From: Acidobacteriota bacterium
Lineage (GTDB): Bacteria > Acidobacteriota > Terriglobia > Terriglobales > Acidobacteriaceae
DNA length: 38,803 nucleotides
Reading direction: 5' to 3'
NCBI GenBank assembly: GCA_019351975.1
Contig: JABBOG010000035.1
Coordinates: forward strand, 1-38,803
Positions 7,264 through 15,637 of the stretch are shown piece by piece (position 1 is the first letter of the stretch; the number at the start of each line of letters is the position of its first letter). A program made the translations under genes and the position numbers. Under the pieces are notes generated by a model, which had not been told where the DNA came from, did no database searches, and saw only the letters and a program-made list of their open reading frames with translations.

Positions 7264-8856
7264 TCAGCGGGTGGCACCTTCGCGGACGCGGAGATAGGCG
7301 TCGTCGGTGGGTCCGCCGGCTTTTTTGCCCTCGATGGGGGCCTCGTAGCCGTCGCGGTCAGTCATCTCCATGAGCGCGGCGAGGGTTGAGGCGAGCTCGG
7401 GGCGCAGGGAGTCGAGGTTGAAGCGCCAGGTCCAGTTCCCTGCTGCGGCGGCTGGGGTGTTCATGCGGGCTTCGCTGCCGAGGAGGAGGATGTCCTGCAG
7501 CGGAAAGATGCAGGTGCTGGCGACGGAGCCCGCGGCTGCTTTGATCATCGCCCAGACGATGTCGGGGTCATGGTGGATGGGATGCAGATAGGTCTGAACG
7601 TTTTCGCGCTCGGCTTCGGAGGCATCCTCCCGCCACCAGCCGAGGGTGGTGTTGTTGTCGTGGGTGCCGGTGTAGACGACGGTGTTGGATACGTAACGAT
7701 GCGGGAGGTAGAGATGGCCGCCACGGTCGGCAAAGCCGAACTGGAGGATGCGCATGCCGGGCATGCCGAAGAACTCGCGCAGTTCGTCGACCTCTTTGGT
7801 GATGAGGCCGAGGTCTTCGGCGATGAAGGGGAGTTTACCGAAGACCTCTTTGAGGCGGTTGAAGAGGGCCTCGCCGGGGGCTTTGACCCATTGGCCGTTG
7901 CTGGCGGTACGTTCGGCGGCGGGGATGGACCAGTAGGCTTCGAAGCCGCGGAAGTGGTCGAGGCGGATCTCATCGTAGAGGGCGAGGGCACGGCGGACGC
8001 GTGCGACCCACCAATCGAAGCCGCGCTCCTGCAAGAGGGACCATTTGTAGAGCGGATTGCCCCAGCGCTGGCCGGTTTCGGAGAAGTAATCGGGAGGGAC
8101 GCCGGAGACACGGATGGGATGGAGGTCCTCGTCGAGCTCGAAGATCTCGGGGTGGGTCCAGACATCGGCGCTGTCGTAGCTGACGAAGATGGCGACGTCG
8201 CCGAGGATGCTGATGTTGCGTTCGACGCAGTGCTTGCGGAGAGCCGACCACTGCTGGTCGAAGAAGAACTGGACGGCCTGTTCGATGGCGATGTCGCGGG
8301 CGCACTCGTTCATGAGCCGGGCGAGGGTTTCGTTGGAGCGGCGGGCAAATTCGGTGGGCCACTCGCTCCAGCTGCGGTAGCTGAAGCGGCGACGGAGGAC
8401 GCTGTAGAGGGCGTAGTCGGTGAGCCAGGAGATGTTGCCCTGGCAGAAGTCGCGGAAGCGGGCGCGGTCGTCGCTGGAGGCGTGGTCGAGGAAGTTGGCC
8501 GCGGCTTCTTCGATGAGGGGGATCTTTTTGTTGAAGGCGGCTTCGAAGTCGCAGGGACCTTCGTGTCCGGGAAGGCCGCCGGGGACGCTTTGGATGCGGT
8601 CCCAGGTGATCCAGCCGTCGCGTGCGAGGAACTCGAGGCTGATGAGTAATGGGTTTCCGGCGAAGGCGGAGAGCGCGGAGTACGGCGAACTGCCGTAGCC
8701 GGTGGGGCTGAGCGGAAGCACCTGCCAGAGGCGCTGCTTGGCGGCGGCAAGGAAATCGATGAAGCCGTAGGCTGCGGGACCGAAGTCTCCGACGCCGCCG
8801 AAGGATGGAAATGAAGTGACGTGAAGAAGAACTCCAGAGACGCGTTCCGGGTTCAT
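7264..8856 (-). CDS. malQ: 4-alpha-glucanotransferase (amylomaltase, GH77)
   Basis: This cytoplasmic enzyme transfers alpha-1,4-glucan segments between maltodextrins, in maltose/glycogen metabolism. The 530 residues match the bacterial MalQ length, beginning with the typical RVSGVLLHVTSFPS start and WQVLPLSPTGYGSSPY segment. Catalytic residues are visible: nucleophile Asp300 in IRLDHFRGFE, acid/base Glu347 in IAEDLG and stabilising Asp400 in GTHDNNTTLGWW. The ATG at 8856 has an AAGGAG site four bases upstream. The minus-strand genes 7025-7207 and 6496-7023 follow closely. No other maltodextrin gene is in the window. Confidence 0.95.
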   Translation of the reverse strand: MNPERVSGVLLHVTSFPSFGGVGDFGPAAYGFIDFLAAAKQRLWQVLPLSPTGYGSSPYSALSAFAGNPLLISLEFLARDGWITWDRIQSVPGGLPGHEGPCDFEAAFNKKIPLIEEAAANFLDHASSDDRARFRDFCQGNISWLTDYALYSVLRRRFSYRSWSEWPTEFARRSNETLARLMNECARDIAIEQAVQFFFDQQWSALRKHCVERNISILGDVAIFVSYDSADVWTHPEIFELDEDLHPIRVSGVPPDYFSETGQRWGNPLYKWSLLQERGFDWWVARVRRALALYDEIRLDHFRGFEAYWSIPAAERTASNGQWVKAPGEALFNRLKEVFGKLPFIAEDLGLITKEVDELREFFGMPGMRILQFGFADRGGHLYLPHRYVSNTVVYTGTHDNNTTLGWWREDASEAERENVQTYLHPIHHDPDIVWAMIKAAAGSVASTCIFPLQDILLLGSEARMNTPAAAAGNWTWRFNLDSLRPELASTLAALMEMTDRDGYEAPIEGKKAGGPTDDAYLRVREGATR

Positions 8857-8968
8857 GAGACTCCTTGCGGATACACCGCTTCCTGTTGGATGCGATGTAT
8901 CCGCGAATCGTGCTGGGTTGTGCCTGGAACGAACGTGCGCAGGTGCATGGACAGATGAAGTGGCGGGG

Positions 8969-10942
8969 TTACATGCCGATGGGGGATGCGGGGGCCTTTT
9001 TGCTGTAGGCGATGGCTCCGGCCTTCTGGTAGCGGTTCATGAGGGAGTCAACGAAGACGCTGAAGGCCTCCTGGCGCTGCTGATCGAGGAGCTTCTCCTT
9101 GGTGGCGTCGAAGTTCTTGGTGATGTCGGCGGCGGAGGGTTCCTGCTTGTCGGTGAGCTGGAGGACGGCACCGTTGACGCCTTCGTTGATGGGGCCGGAG
9201 ATGGCACCCTTCTGCATGTCGAAGACGACGGCGGCGGGGCCGGAGAGCGAACCGATGTCGGCGATCTGGGCGTCGCGACCGACGAGATCGCTGGTCTGGA
9301 GCTTCAGCTTCATCTCTGCGGCGGCTTTGCTGAGGCTACCGAGGGCTTTGGCGCGGTCGGAGAGCTTGATGAGCTGCGCGTTGAGGAGCTCGGGGATTTT
9401 TTCGGCGCGGTAGTCGTCGAGGATGTGGGACTTGTAGGTGGCGAAGTCGGGCGCGTGGGCTGGCTTGATGTCGTCGACCTGGAAGACGGCGTAGCCTTCG
9501 CCGGTGGAGGCCGTCTCGGGTGCGGCGTCCCTGGGTGCGGCAAACGCTGCGGAGAGGAGGCCGGTGGAGTCGGCGAGGCTGGGAATCAGGCCGTTTCTGG
9601 CTACGTAGTCGGTGGTGATGAGGTGGAGGTTGTGGGCGGCTGCGGTCTTTTCGAGGCCGTCTTTTTTGGCTTCGGCGGCGAGCTGCGTGGCGTAGGTCTG
9701 GGCGGCGGCGGCGGCCTTCTGGGCCTGGAGCTGCTCGATGATGGCGGGCTTGACCTCAGCGAGGGTCTTTACGTGGGCGGTGTCTTTGGCTTCGGTCTGG
9801 ATGATGTGGTAGCCGAAGGAGGAGCGAACGAGGCCGGAGGTCTCACCGGGGTTGAGTGCCATGGCTGCCTGCGCATAAGCGGGGTCCAGGGAGCTGGTGG
9901 GGATCATGGGAAGCTCGCCGCCCTGGTCCTTGCTGCCGGGGTCATCGGAGTACTTCTTGGCGAGTTCGGCGAAGTTTCCGCCGGCTTTGACCTGCTTGAG
10001 GATGTCCTCGGCTTTGGCTTTGGCTGCGGCGTCGGTCTTGGCGTCAGCGCCTTTGGCGACGGCGATGAGGATGTGGCGCGTCTTGACCTGCTGGGGGGTC
10101 TTGTACTGGTCGAGGTGCGTGTCGTAGAAGGACTGAACCTCAGCGTCGGTGACCTTTGGAACGCCGCCGGGGAGGTTGGAGGTCTCGAAGTCGAAGAAGG
10201 AGATCTTGCGGGTCTCGGGGATGGCCTTGGCGTAGCGGGCGGCGTTGGCTTTGAAGAAAGCCTGCAGCTCGGCGTCGCTGGGGTTGATGGTGGAACGGAT
10301 GTCTGCGGAAGAGACGACAGCGTAGTCGAATTTGACCTTGGTTCCGGTCTGGAGGTAGTTGGCGCGGACGGCGCTGTCGGAGACGCTGACGCCGCCGGTG
10401 ATGAGGGCCTGCAGGCGCTGGAGCTCGAGATCGGCTTTGACTTCGCTTTCAAACTGCGCGATGGGCAGATGGAAGGCGGACTCTACGAAGTTGATGTACT
10501 GCTCCTGGCCGATGAAGGTGCCGCCGGGAAAGAGGTACTGGGAGTAGGGGCCGTTCTGGAGGTAGCGGCGAAGGTCGTCGTCGGAGACACGGAGGCCGAG
10601 GTGGTCGGCTTCGTGCTCGAGGACGGCGCGCTCGACTTCGAGCTGGCCGGCGCGGCTCATGACAAATTGGAGGTAGAAGTCCGGAAGCTGCTGCTGCTGC
10701 ATCTGGCGCTCGGCGGTGCGCTGGACATCGACGGTCTTGATGGAGGTGGTGTCGCCGGAGAAGCGGCCGAGCCAGCCGGGGCTGCGCACGGTGGCGTAGA
10801 CGCTGGAGTCGCTGGTGGTGGTGTCGCCGTTATCGAAGATGCCGGGGACGAGCGTGATGACCATGGTGATAATCGCGGCGCCGATGACGACCGCGAAGAT
10901 AGCTTTAGTTGCGCGATTATCTTGCTGCAGAATACGGATCAT
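8969..10942 (-). CDS. SurA/PpiD-like peptidyl-prolyl cis-trans isomerase (parvulin)
   Basis: The 657-residue product is a membrane-anchored periplasmic folding factor for exported and outer-membrane proteins. It has a short cytoplasmic N-terminus, one transmembrane helix (about 13-34), a SurA_N/PpiD-like helical chaperone region (about 70-280), one parvulin domain (about 283-385, with TRHILIAV, the helix rich in Ala/Lys, SDDPGSKDQGGELP and SFGYHIIQ) and a long C-terminal chaperone region. The architecture with one anchor and a single central parvulin domain is that of PpiD rather than SurA, which has two parvulin domains. The ATG at 10942 has only a weak upstream AAGG. It is 208 nt downstream of the BON protein gene on the same strand. 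Confidence 0.88.
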   Translation of the reverse strand: MIRILQQDNRATKAIFAVVIGAAIITMVITLVPGIFDNGDTTTSDSSVYATVRSPGWLGRFSGDTTSIKTVDVQRTAERQMQQQQLPDFYLQFVMSRAGQLEVERAVLEHEADHLGLRVSDDDLRRYLQNGPYSQYLFPGGTFIGQEQYINFVESAFHLPIAQFESEVKADLELQRLQALITGGVSVSDSAVRANYLQTGTKVKFDYAVVSSADIRSTINPSDAELQAFFKANAARYAKAIPETRKISFFDFETSNLPGGVPKVTDAEVQSFYDTHLDQYKTPQQVKTRHILIAVAKGADAKTDAAAKAKAEDILKQVKAGGNFAELAKKYSDDPGSKDQGGELPMIPTSSLDPAYAQAAMALNPGETSGLVRSSFGYHIIQTEAKDTAHVKTLAEVKPAIIEQLQAQKAAAAAQTYATQLAAEAKKDGLEKTAAAHNLHLITTDYVARNGLIPSLADSTGLLSAAFAAPRDAAPETASTGEGYAVFQVDDIKPAHAPDFATYKSHILDDYRAEKIPELLNAQLIKLSDRAKALGSLSKAAAEMKLKLQTSDLVGRDAQIADIGSLSGPAAVVFDMQKGAISGPINEGVNGAVLQLTDKQEPSAADITKNFDATKEKLLDQQRQEAFSVFVDSLMNRYQKAGAIAYSKKAPASPIGM

Positions 10943-11000
10943 GCTTGGCTAACAACCTTCATTTGAGGCGGGCTCGGAGAGAACCGCACTGCCCGGAATT

Positions 11001-11019
11001 TGCGCACGGCTCGTGCGCA
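11001..11019 (-). terminator. Tight GC-rich hairpin between the BON-protein and PpiD-like genes
   Basis: TGCGCACG (11001-11008) and CGTGCGCA (11012-11019) form a perfect 8-bp stem with a 3-nt loop. It lies about 130 nt after the stop of the BON-domain gene and about 60 nt before the start of the PpiD-like gene, both on the minus strand. It could reduce read-through between them or act in the PpiD leader. No U-tract follows. Confidence 0.35.
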
Positions 11020-11150
11020 CGCTCGGGACCGAGATGCATCACGCCTGCTTGCAGGGCTCGCTTGAGTATAAATCACACGAGGAATGTAAGGGTTTGGACG
11101 AGTGCCGGAGTGAGGTAGAGGGTGCAGGAGCGACCTGCACCCGGGAGAGA

Positions 11151-12380
11151 TCAATAGACCGCAGGACCATAGTAGTAGCCGTAGTAGGGGCTATAGTAGC
11201 GAATTCTGGGGGGAGCGGGCGGGCGCTGGGGACCGGCCGCGTAGGCAAGCCGCTGCATCTCCTGCTCGGATACGGTGCGGACGACAACGGGCGCGGCCAG
11301 GCGGAAGGACAGGACGGACTCGGGCGGGACGATGACCTGACCGCGCGGGGAGCCTGCGGAGTTGGCGAGACCGGCGCTGGCACCGATGCCAGCACCGACG
11401 GCTGCGCCAGCGCCGCCGCCGACGAAGGCACCGAAGAGAGCGCCGACTGCACCGAGGCCAACGGCGTTGTTGACTGTGCCAGCGGTCTTATCGCGGCCGT
11501 TGGTGGCCCACATCTGGGTGGGGAGACGGTAGACGCGGCCGCCGAGGGTGAGGGTGTCAAGCTGCAGGGACAGCTCGCCGTGACCTTTGAAGACGCCGGG
11601 CTTTTTGGCATCGACGACGGTGCCGGTGACGGTGGCGCCGCGCGGGATGGCGACGGCACCGCCGGAGACGACATCGGTCAATACAGTGGCATCGAAGCTG
11701 GTGCCGGGTTGGATGTGGTTGGCATCGAGACCGCGATTGATGCGGATGCGCAGCAGGACACCGGCGGGGACGGTGACGGGAATGCCCGCCTGCTGACCGC
11801 CGGGGATGGGCTGGCCGGGGCCGGGGTTCATGCTGCCATTCATGGGCTGCCGCTGGTCGCCGGTTGCTGGCGGCTGCGCGCCATCGCTCTGCATGGCGGG
11901 AGCTACGTCACCCTGATTTTCTGGGGTTGCACCGCTGCCGTTGGGGGCGGGAGCGTAGGTTCCATCCGACTGGAGGACGGGCTGGTTGCTGCCGGGGGTG
12001 TTCTGCTGGTCGCCTTCGGAGGCGGCGGGCTCGGACTGGTCGCCCGGGGCGGCGGCTGTCTGGGCGGGCTGATCGCCGAGGGTCATCTGGTCGATGACTT
12101 TCTTGACGCCTTCCGTGTGCGCGACGAGGTTTTCGGCCTGTTTGCGCATGGATTCGTCGTGCACATTGCCGCTCAGGGTCACGGTGCCATAGACGGTGGC
12201 GGACTGGATGTTCTGGTTGGAGAGGTCTGGGGCTGTGGCGAGAGCTTTGAGAACATTGGACTCGACCTGAGCGTCGGGTATGGTGGTGGGATTTGCCTGA
12301 GCGAGAGCTATGCTTGAGGAAACTGCAAGTCCACCGGCCAACAACGCCCCCCTTACGTTGCTACGTTTACGAACAATCAT
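11151..12380 (-). CDS. BON-domain protein with glycine-zipper C-terminal region
   Basis: The 409-residue product has a signal peptide (about 1-28, ending ALAQ), one BON domain (about 36-103, with the strand TVTLSGNV and the helix that follows), and a Pro/Gln/Gly/Asn-rich linker (about 104-205). A beta-rich domain follows (about 206-285), then a glycine zipper of small residues (about 305-340), which in other proteins inserts into or packs at membranes, and a Tyr/Pro-rich tail with YYSPYYGYYYG. BON domains bind phospholipid and help maintain the envelope under stress; joined with a glycine zipper this is probably an outer-membrane or periplasmic envelope protein. ATG at 12380 has AAGGAG five bases upstream. 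It has no obvious partner gene apart from the PpiD-like factor downstream. Confidence 0.8.
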   Translation of the reverse strand: MIVRKRSNVRGALLAGGLAVSSSIALAQANPTTIPDAQVESNVLKALATAPDLSNQNIQSATVYGTVTLSGNVHDESMRKQAENLVAHTEGVKKVIDQMTLGDQPAQTAAAPGDQSEPAASEGDQQNTPGSNQPVLQSDGTYAPAPNGSGATPENQGDVAPAMQSDGAQPPATGDQRQPMNGSMNPGPGQPIPGGQQAGIPVTVPAGVLLRIRINRGLDANHIQPGTSFDATVLTDVVSGGAVAIPRGATVTGTVVDAKKPGVFKGHGELSLQLDTLTLGGRVYRLPTQMWATNGRDKTAGTVNNAVGLGAVGALFGAFVGGGAGAAVGAGIGASAGLANSAGSPRGQVIVPPESVLSFRLAAPVVVRTVSEQEMQRLAYAAGPQRPPAPPRIRYYSPYYGYYYGPAVY

Positions 12381-12755
12381 CGCTACTCCTTCGAAGACGC
12401 AGATCTTTCATGCCGCTGGCCAATTGATCCGCAGGGTTGCGGAGACTGGCTGCGAGGGTATCCCTTCCAGGGAGACCCTGGCAGTATCAAAGACGCAAAT
12501 TCCGGGAAAAAGTTCCGGTCTGAATTGCGCCATTCCAAGGAAAGATACCAAGCTTTCACGGTCGATACATCTTTGACGTTTCTGCGGGAGAAAGAGTTTA
12601 GAGTGGATAGGATCAGAGGCTATGGATGGAGCAGACGGCGAAGTGATCGCCGGGTGTGCCGTTGCGGCTGCTTCGTCGTGGATGGAGGTGCATTGAGAGC
12701 TGATGCAGGCCGTCTGCGAGAGCTGCAGAAGGATGGTTCGGGGAGTGAAGAGGAG
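12381..12755. other. Divergent intergenic region between the BON gene and the sugar kinase
   Basis: This 375-nt stretch separates two divergent genes and should hold both promoters, but no convincing -35/-10 pair stands out. A 6-bp palindrome, CCAGGG-AGA-CCCTGG (12467-12481), is the only clear dyad and might be a small hairpin or binding site. The kinase frame is open back to 12525, but the upstream part gives an Arg/Cys-rich peptide with no family resemblance and is not considered coding. Confidence 0.4.
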
Positions 12756-13670
12756 ATGGCGTTGTATCTGGCGATAGATGTGGGTGGGACGAAGACGGAT
12801 TATGTGCTCGCGGATGAGACGCAGGAGCTGGCGAGGGTGCGGACGGGAACGATCAAACGCATGCGCACGGATGCGGCGACGGCAGCGGCGAATCTGGAAC
12901 GAGCGCTGGCGGAGCTGAGCGAGCGGAGCGGGGCGTCGATGCAGATGGTGCGGCGGACGTGCGTGGGGACGGCGGGCGAGAGTGTGGCGCTGGTGAGCGA
13001 GTGGCTGCGCGAGGCTATCGGCGCGCGGGTAGGTGGCGAGCTGATTCTGGTTGGGGATGTAGAGATTGCGCTGGATGCGGCGTTTCAGGGTGGGCCGGGC
13101 GTGCTGGCGATGGCGGGGACGGGGTCGAATGTTGCGGGACGGGGGGTGGATGGGCGGATTGTGACGGCGGGAGGTTGGGGGCCGACGCTGGGGGACCAGG
13201 GGTCGGGGCACCGGATTGGACTGGAAGGGCTGCGCGCGGGGTTTCTGGCGAAGGACGAGGGGCGGAGGTCAGGGTTGCTGGAGGTGGTGCAGGGGTTCTG
13301 GGGGCTGGCGTCGATGGAGCTGTTGGTGGAGTACGCCAATGCGATTCCGGCACCGGATTTTTCGCGGCTGACGGAGGTGGTGCTGCGGTGTGCGATGGAG
13401 GGCGACGAGGTGGCGCAGGCTGTGCTGCGGCGCGAGGGTGCGGAGCTGGGGTGGCTGGTGCGGCAGGTGGTGCGGCGGGTGGTTGCGGATACGACGGAGG
13501 CAATGCCAGCGATGGCGTTTACGGGATCGATCCTGGAGAAGGTGCAGCCGGTGCGGGATGCGCTGGTGGCGGAGGTGCAGCAGGAGTTTCCGTCGATACG
13601 GGTGATCGATGGGGTTGTGGATCCGATCGCGGGAGCGGTGTGGCGTGCTCGAACAGGTGCGTCTGCGTAG
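12756..13670 (+). CDS. BadF/BadG/BcrA/BcrD-family ATPase, probable N-acetylglucosamine kinase
   Basis: The 304-residue product belongs to the ASKHA sugar-kinase fold. Phosphate-1 loop DVGGTKTD (8-15), phosphate-2 loop AGTGSN and the GWGPTLGDQGSG segment are all intact, which is the pattern of eukaryote-like N-acetylglucosamine kinases in the BcrAD_BadFG family. It most likely phosphorylates GlcNAc or a muropeptide amino sugar after uptake. The start is set at the ATG at 12756, where the DVGGTKTD motif falls at the usual distance from the N-terminus and GGAG lies about ten bases upstream. It is convergent with the arabinose operon and not part of it. Unlike its minus-strand neighbours, its coding strand is strongly G-rich. 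Confidence 0.85.
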   Translation: MALYLAIDVGGTKTDYVLADETQELARVRTGTIKRMRTDAATAAANLERALAELSERSGASMQMVRRTCVGTAGESVALVSEWLREAIGARVGGELILVGDVEIALDAAFQGGPGVLAMAGTGSNVAGRGVDGRIVTAGGWGPTLGDQGSGHRIGLEGLRAGFLAKDEGRRSGLLEVVQGFWGLASMELLVEYANAIPAPDFSRLTEVVLRCAMEGDEVAQAVLRREGAELGWLVRQVVRRVVADTTEAMPAMAFTGSILEKVQPVRDALVAEVQQEFPSIRVIDGVVDPIAGAVWRARTGASA

Positions 13671-13695
13671 AGCAGCGCTGGCCGCGTTCGAGCAC
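13645..13695. terminator. Inverted repeat across the convergent junction of the sugar kinase and aldose epimerase genes
   Basis: GTGCTCGAAC (13645-13654) and GTTCGAGCAC (13686-13695) are perfectly complementary over 10 bp, flanking a 31-nt loop that includes the kinase stop codon. It sits between two converging genes and could serve both as a terminator, but the loop is long and no U-tract follows. Confidence 0.35.
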
Positions 13696-13708
13696 TGGGT
13701 GGGAAGGT

Positions 13709-14827
13709 TTATTGCTTGACGCCGAAGGTGAAGACGGTCTCGGAGTGCATGGTCTGGCCGGGGTTCAGGCGGGTGGAGGGAAAGCTGGGCTGGTTGGGCG
13801 AATCGGGAAAGTGCTGGGTTTCGAGAGCGAAGCCGGCGTACTGGGGATACTTTACGCCATCGGGGAGAGGAGCCGGGCCGCCGAGGAAGTTGCCGGAGTA
13901 GAACTGCACGCCGGGCTCGGTGGTGGTGACGGTGAGCGTGCGGCCAGAGGCGGGGTCGTAGACTTTTGCGGCGAGATGAAGGCCGGTTCCCTGCCCGTTG
14001 AGGACGAAGTTGTGATCGTAGCCGCCACCGATCCTGAGTTGCTCGTTCTTATCGTGGATGCGTGCGCCGATAGGTGTGGGCTTGAGGAAGTCGAAGGGGG
14101 TTCCCTGCACCGGGGCGAGCTGGCCGGTGGGAATCTGCGTGGCGTTGACGGGGGTATAGCGGTCGGCGGGAATGGTCAGAACCTCGTTGAGGATGGTGCC
14201 GTTGCCGTTGCCGGAGAGGTTGAAGTAGCTGTGGTTGGTGAGGTTGAGAACGGTTGGCTTGGTGGTGGTTGCGGTGTAGTTGATGCGGAGCGACTTGCCT
14301 TCGACGGTATAGCGAACGTGTGCGGTGAGGGTGCCGGGAAAGCCCATGTCGCCGTCGGGGCTGACCAGCGTGAGTTCGATGCCGTTGGGGATCTGCGTTG
14401 CTGTCCAGACTTTGGAGCTGAAGCCCCTGGGGCCGCCGTGCAGCGCGTTGCCGTTATTGTTGACGGGGATGTGGTAGGTTTTGCCGTCGAGGGAGAAGGT
14501 ACCTTTGGCGATGCGGTTGCCGTAGCGTCCGACGATGGCGCCGAAGTAGGTTGTGCTGTCCTGCTCGTACCCCTGGAGATTGGGGTAGCCGAGGACGATG
14601 TCGGCCATCTTTCCGTTGCGGTCGGGAGCGTCGATGGTGACGACGTGCGCGCCGTAGGTGGTGATGCTGACGGAGATGTCCTTGTCGCTGAGCTTGTAGA
14701 GCTCGACGGATTTGCCATCGGTGGCGGTGCCCCAGGGCTGCTTGCTGACGGCGGTTTGCGCGAGGCCGACTTGCGCGAACGATCCGATGAGCAGCGCGGC
14801 TGCTCCCACCCATACCTGCTTGAACAT
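13709..14827 (-). CDS. Secreted aldose 1-epimerase (mutarotase)
   Basis: The enzyme interconverts alpha and beta anomers of aldoses such as galactose or arabinose. The 372-residue product has a clear signal peptide (about 1-23, ending VGLAQ), so it should act in the periplasm, unlike cytoplasmic GalM. Family features are present: the GRYGNRIAKG loop, NNGNALHGGPRGF, the LTNHSYFNLSG stretch with the catalytic-acid His, GGYDHNFVL, and EPGVQFYSGNFL near the position of the catalytic Glu. ATG at 14827 has AAGGAGAG six bases upstream. It is the last gene of the minus-strand araB-araD operon, 59 nt after araD. An exported mutarotase suits sugars released from polysaccharide outside the cytoplasm. 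Confidence 0.92.
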   Translation of the reverse strand: MFKQVWVGAAALLIGSFAQVGLAQTAVSKQPWGTATDGKSVELYKLSDKDISVSITTYGAHVVTIDAPDRNGKMADIVLGYPNLQGYEQDSTTYFGAIVGRYGNRIAKGTFSLDGKTYHIPVNNNGNALHGGPRGFSSKVWTATQIPNGIELTLVSPDGDMGFPGTLTAHVRYTVEGKSLRINYTATTTKPTVLNLTNHSYFNLSGNGNGTILNEVLTIPADRYTPVNATQIPTGQLAPVQGTPFDFLKPTPIGARIHDKNEQLRIGGGYDHNFVLNGQGTGLHLAAKVYDPASGRTLTVTTTEPGVQFYSGNFLGGPAPLPDGVKYPQYAGFALETQHFPDSPNQPSFPSTRLNPGQTMHSETVFTFGVKQ

Positions 14828-14886
14828 CTGAGACTCTCCTTTACAGCATCAACGATTTTGATGGAAGATCAACGCCCGATTCTTTC

Positions 14887-15606
14887 CTAGACGGACCGGG
14901 TTTGTCCATAGGTGGCGTTCGCGCCGTGCTTGCGTTGGTAGTGGCGGTCGAGCAGCGACTGCGAGACTTCTGTGGCGCTGGCCTTGAGGGTGAGGGTGCG
15001 ATAGGCCATCTTTGCGACGGCCTCCAGGACGACGGCGTTGTGGGCGGCGTCTGACGGGGTGCGGCCCCAGACGAAGGGTGCGTGGCCGGCGACGAGACAG
15101 GCGGGAACGGCGAGGGGGTCGAGCGCTGGCTTTCCGTCATGTGCGTGGAAGCGCTGGGCAATGGCGAGGCCGGTCTCATGAACGTAGCGGCCCTGGATGG
15201 CAGCGTCGGAGAGCGGAGCGGTGACGGGGACGGGCCCGTGGAAGTAGTCGGCGTGTGTGGTGCCGAAGGCGGGGATGGCGAGGCCGGCCTGCGCGAAGCT
15301 GGTGGCGAACTCGGAGTGGGTGTGCACGACGGCACCGATGGTGGTGAACTCGCGGTAGAGCAGGGTGTGCGTGTCGAGGTCGGAGGATGGATTGAGCGTG
15401 CCTTCGACGATCTTTCCTTCGAGGTCGGTGACGACCATGTCGGCGGCTTTGAGGACGTCGTAGTCGACGCCGGAGGGTTTGATGACGACGAGGCCCTGGG
15501 CGCGGTCGACGCCAGAGGCGTTGCCGAAGGTGTAGAGCACAAGCCCTTTGCGGACCAGTTCGAGATTGGCTTCGAGTACTTCTTCGCGTAATTCTTTCAG
15601 CAGCAT
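14887..15606 (-). CDS. araD: L-ribulose-5-phosphate 4-epimerase
   Basis: This zinc-dependent class II aldolase-family enzyme converts L-ribulose-5-phosphate to D-xylulose-5-phosphate, the last step of bacterial L-arabinose catabolism. The 239 residues align closely with the E. coli enzyme as I recall it: GNASGVDR near the N-terminus, KPSGVDYD, the zinc site His95/His97 (HTH) with Asp76 and His175 (GHAPFVWG), Asp120 in HADYFHG, and the C-terminal KHGANATYGQ with the catalytic tyrosine. The frame is open to 16020 but that part lies over the ribulokinase gene; the ATG at 15606 gives the normal MLLKELREEV start. It follows araB by 31 nt and precedes the mutarotase gene. Confidence 0.95.
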   Translation of the reverse strand: MLLKELREEVLEANLELVRKGLVLYTFGNASGVDRAQGLVVIKPSGVDYDVLKAADMVVTDLEGKIVEGTLNPSSDLDTHTLLYREFTTIGAVVHTHSEFATSFAQAGLAIPAFGTTHADYFHGPVPVTAPLSDAAIQGRYVHETGLAIAQRFHAHDGKPALDPLAVPACLVAGHAPFVWGRTPSDAAHNAVVLEAVAKMAYRTLTLKASATEVSQSLLDRHYQRKHGANATYGQTRSV

Positions 15607-15637
15607 GGGTGTACCTGGGGTTGTTGGTGAGTGAGGG

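Noticed and set aside
8855-10966. 703-codon open frame on the plus strand
   Set aside because: It is antisense to the SurA/PpiD-like gene, has a Gly/Val/Asp/Glu-rich composition with no domain, and results from GC-rich third positions. Same for 12959-14890 (plus), 11013-12317 (plus), 7570-8649 (plus) and 28988-30664 (minus).
12467-12481. CCAGGG-AGA-CCCTGG palindrome as an operator
   Set aside because: Only 6-bp arms in GC-rich sequence, no regulator gene nearby; could easily be chance.
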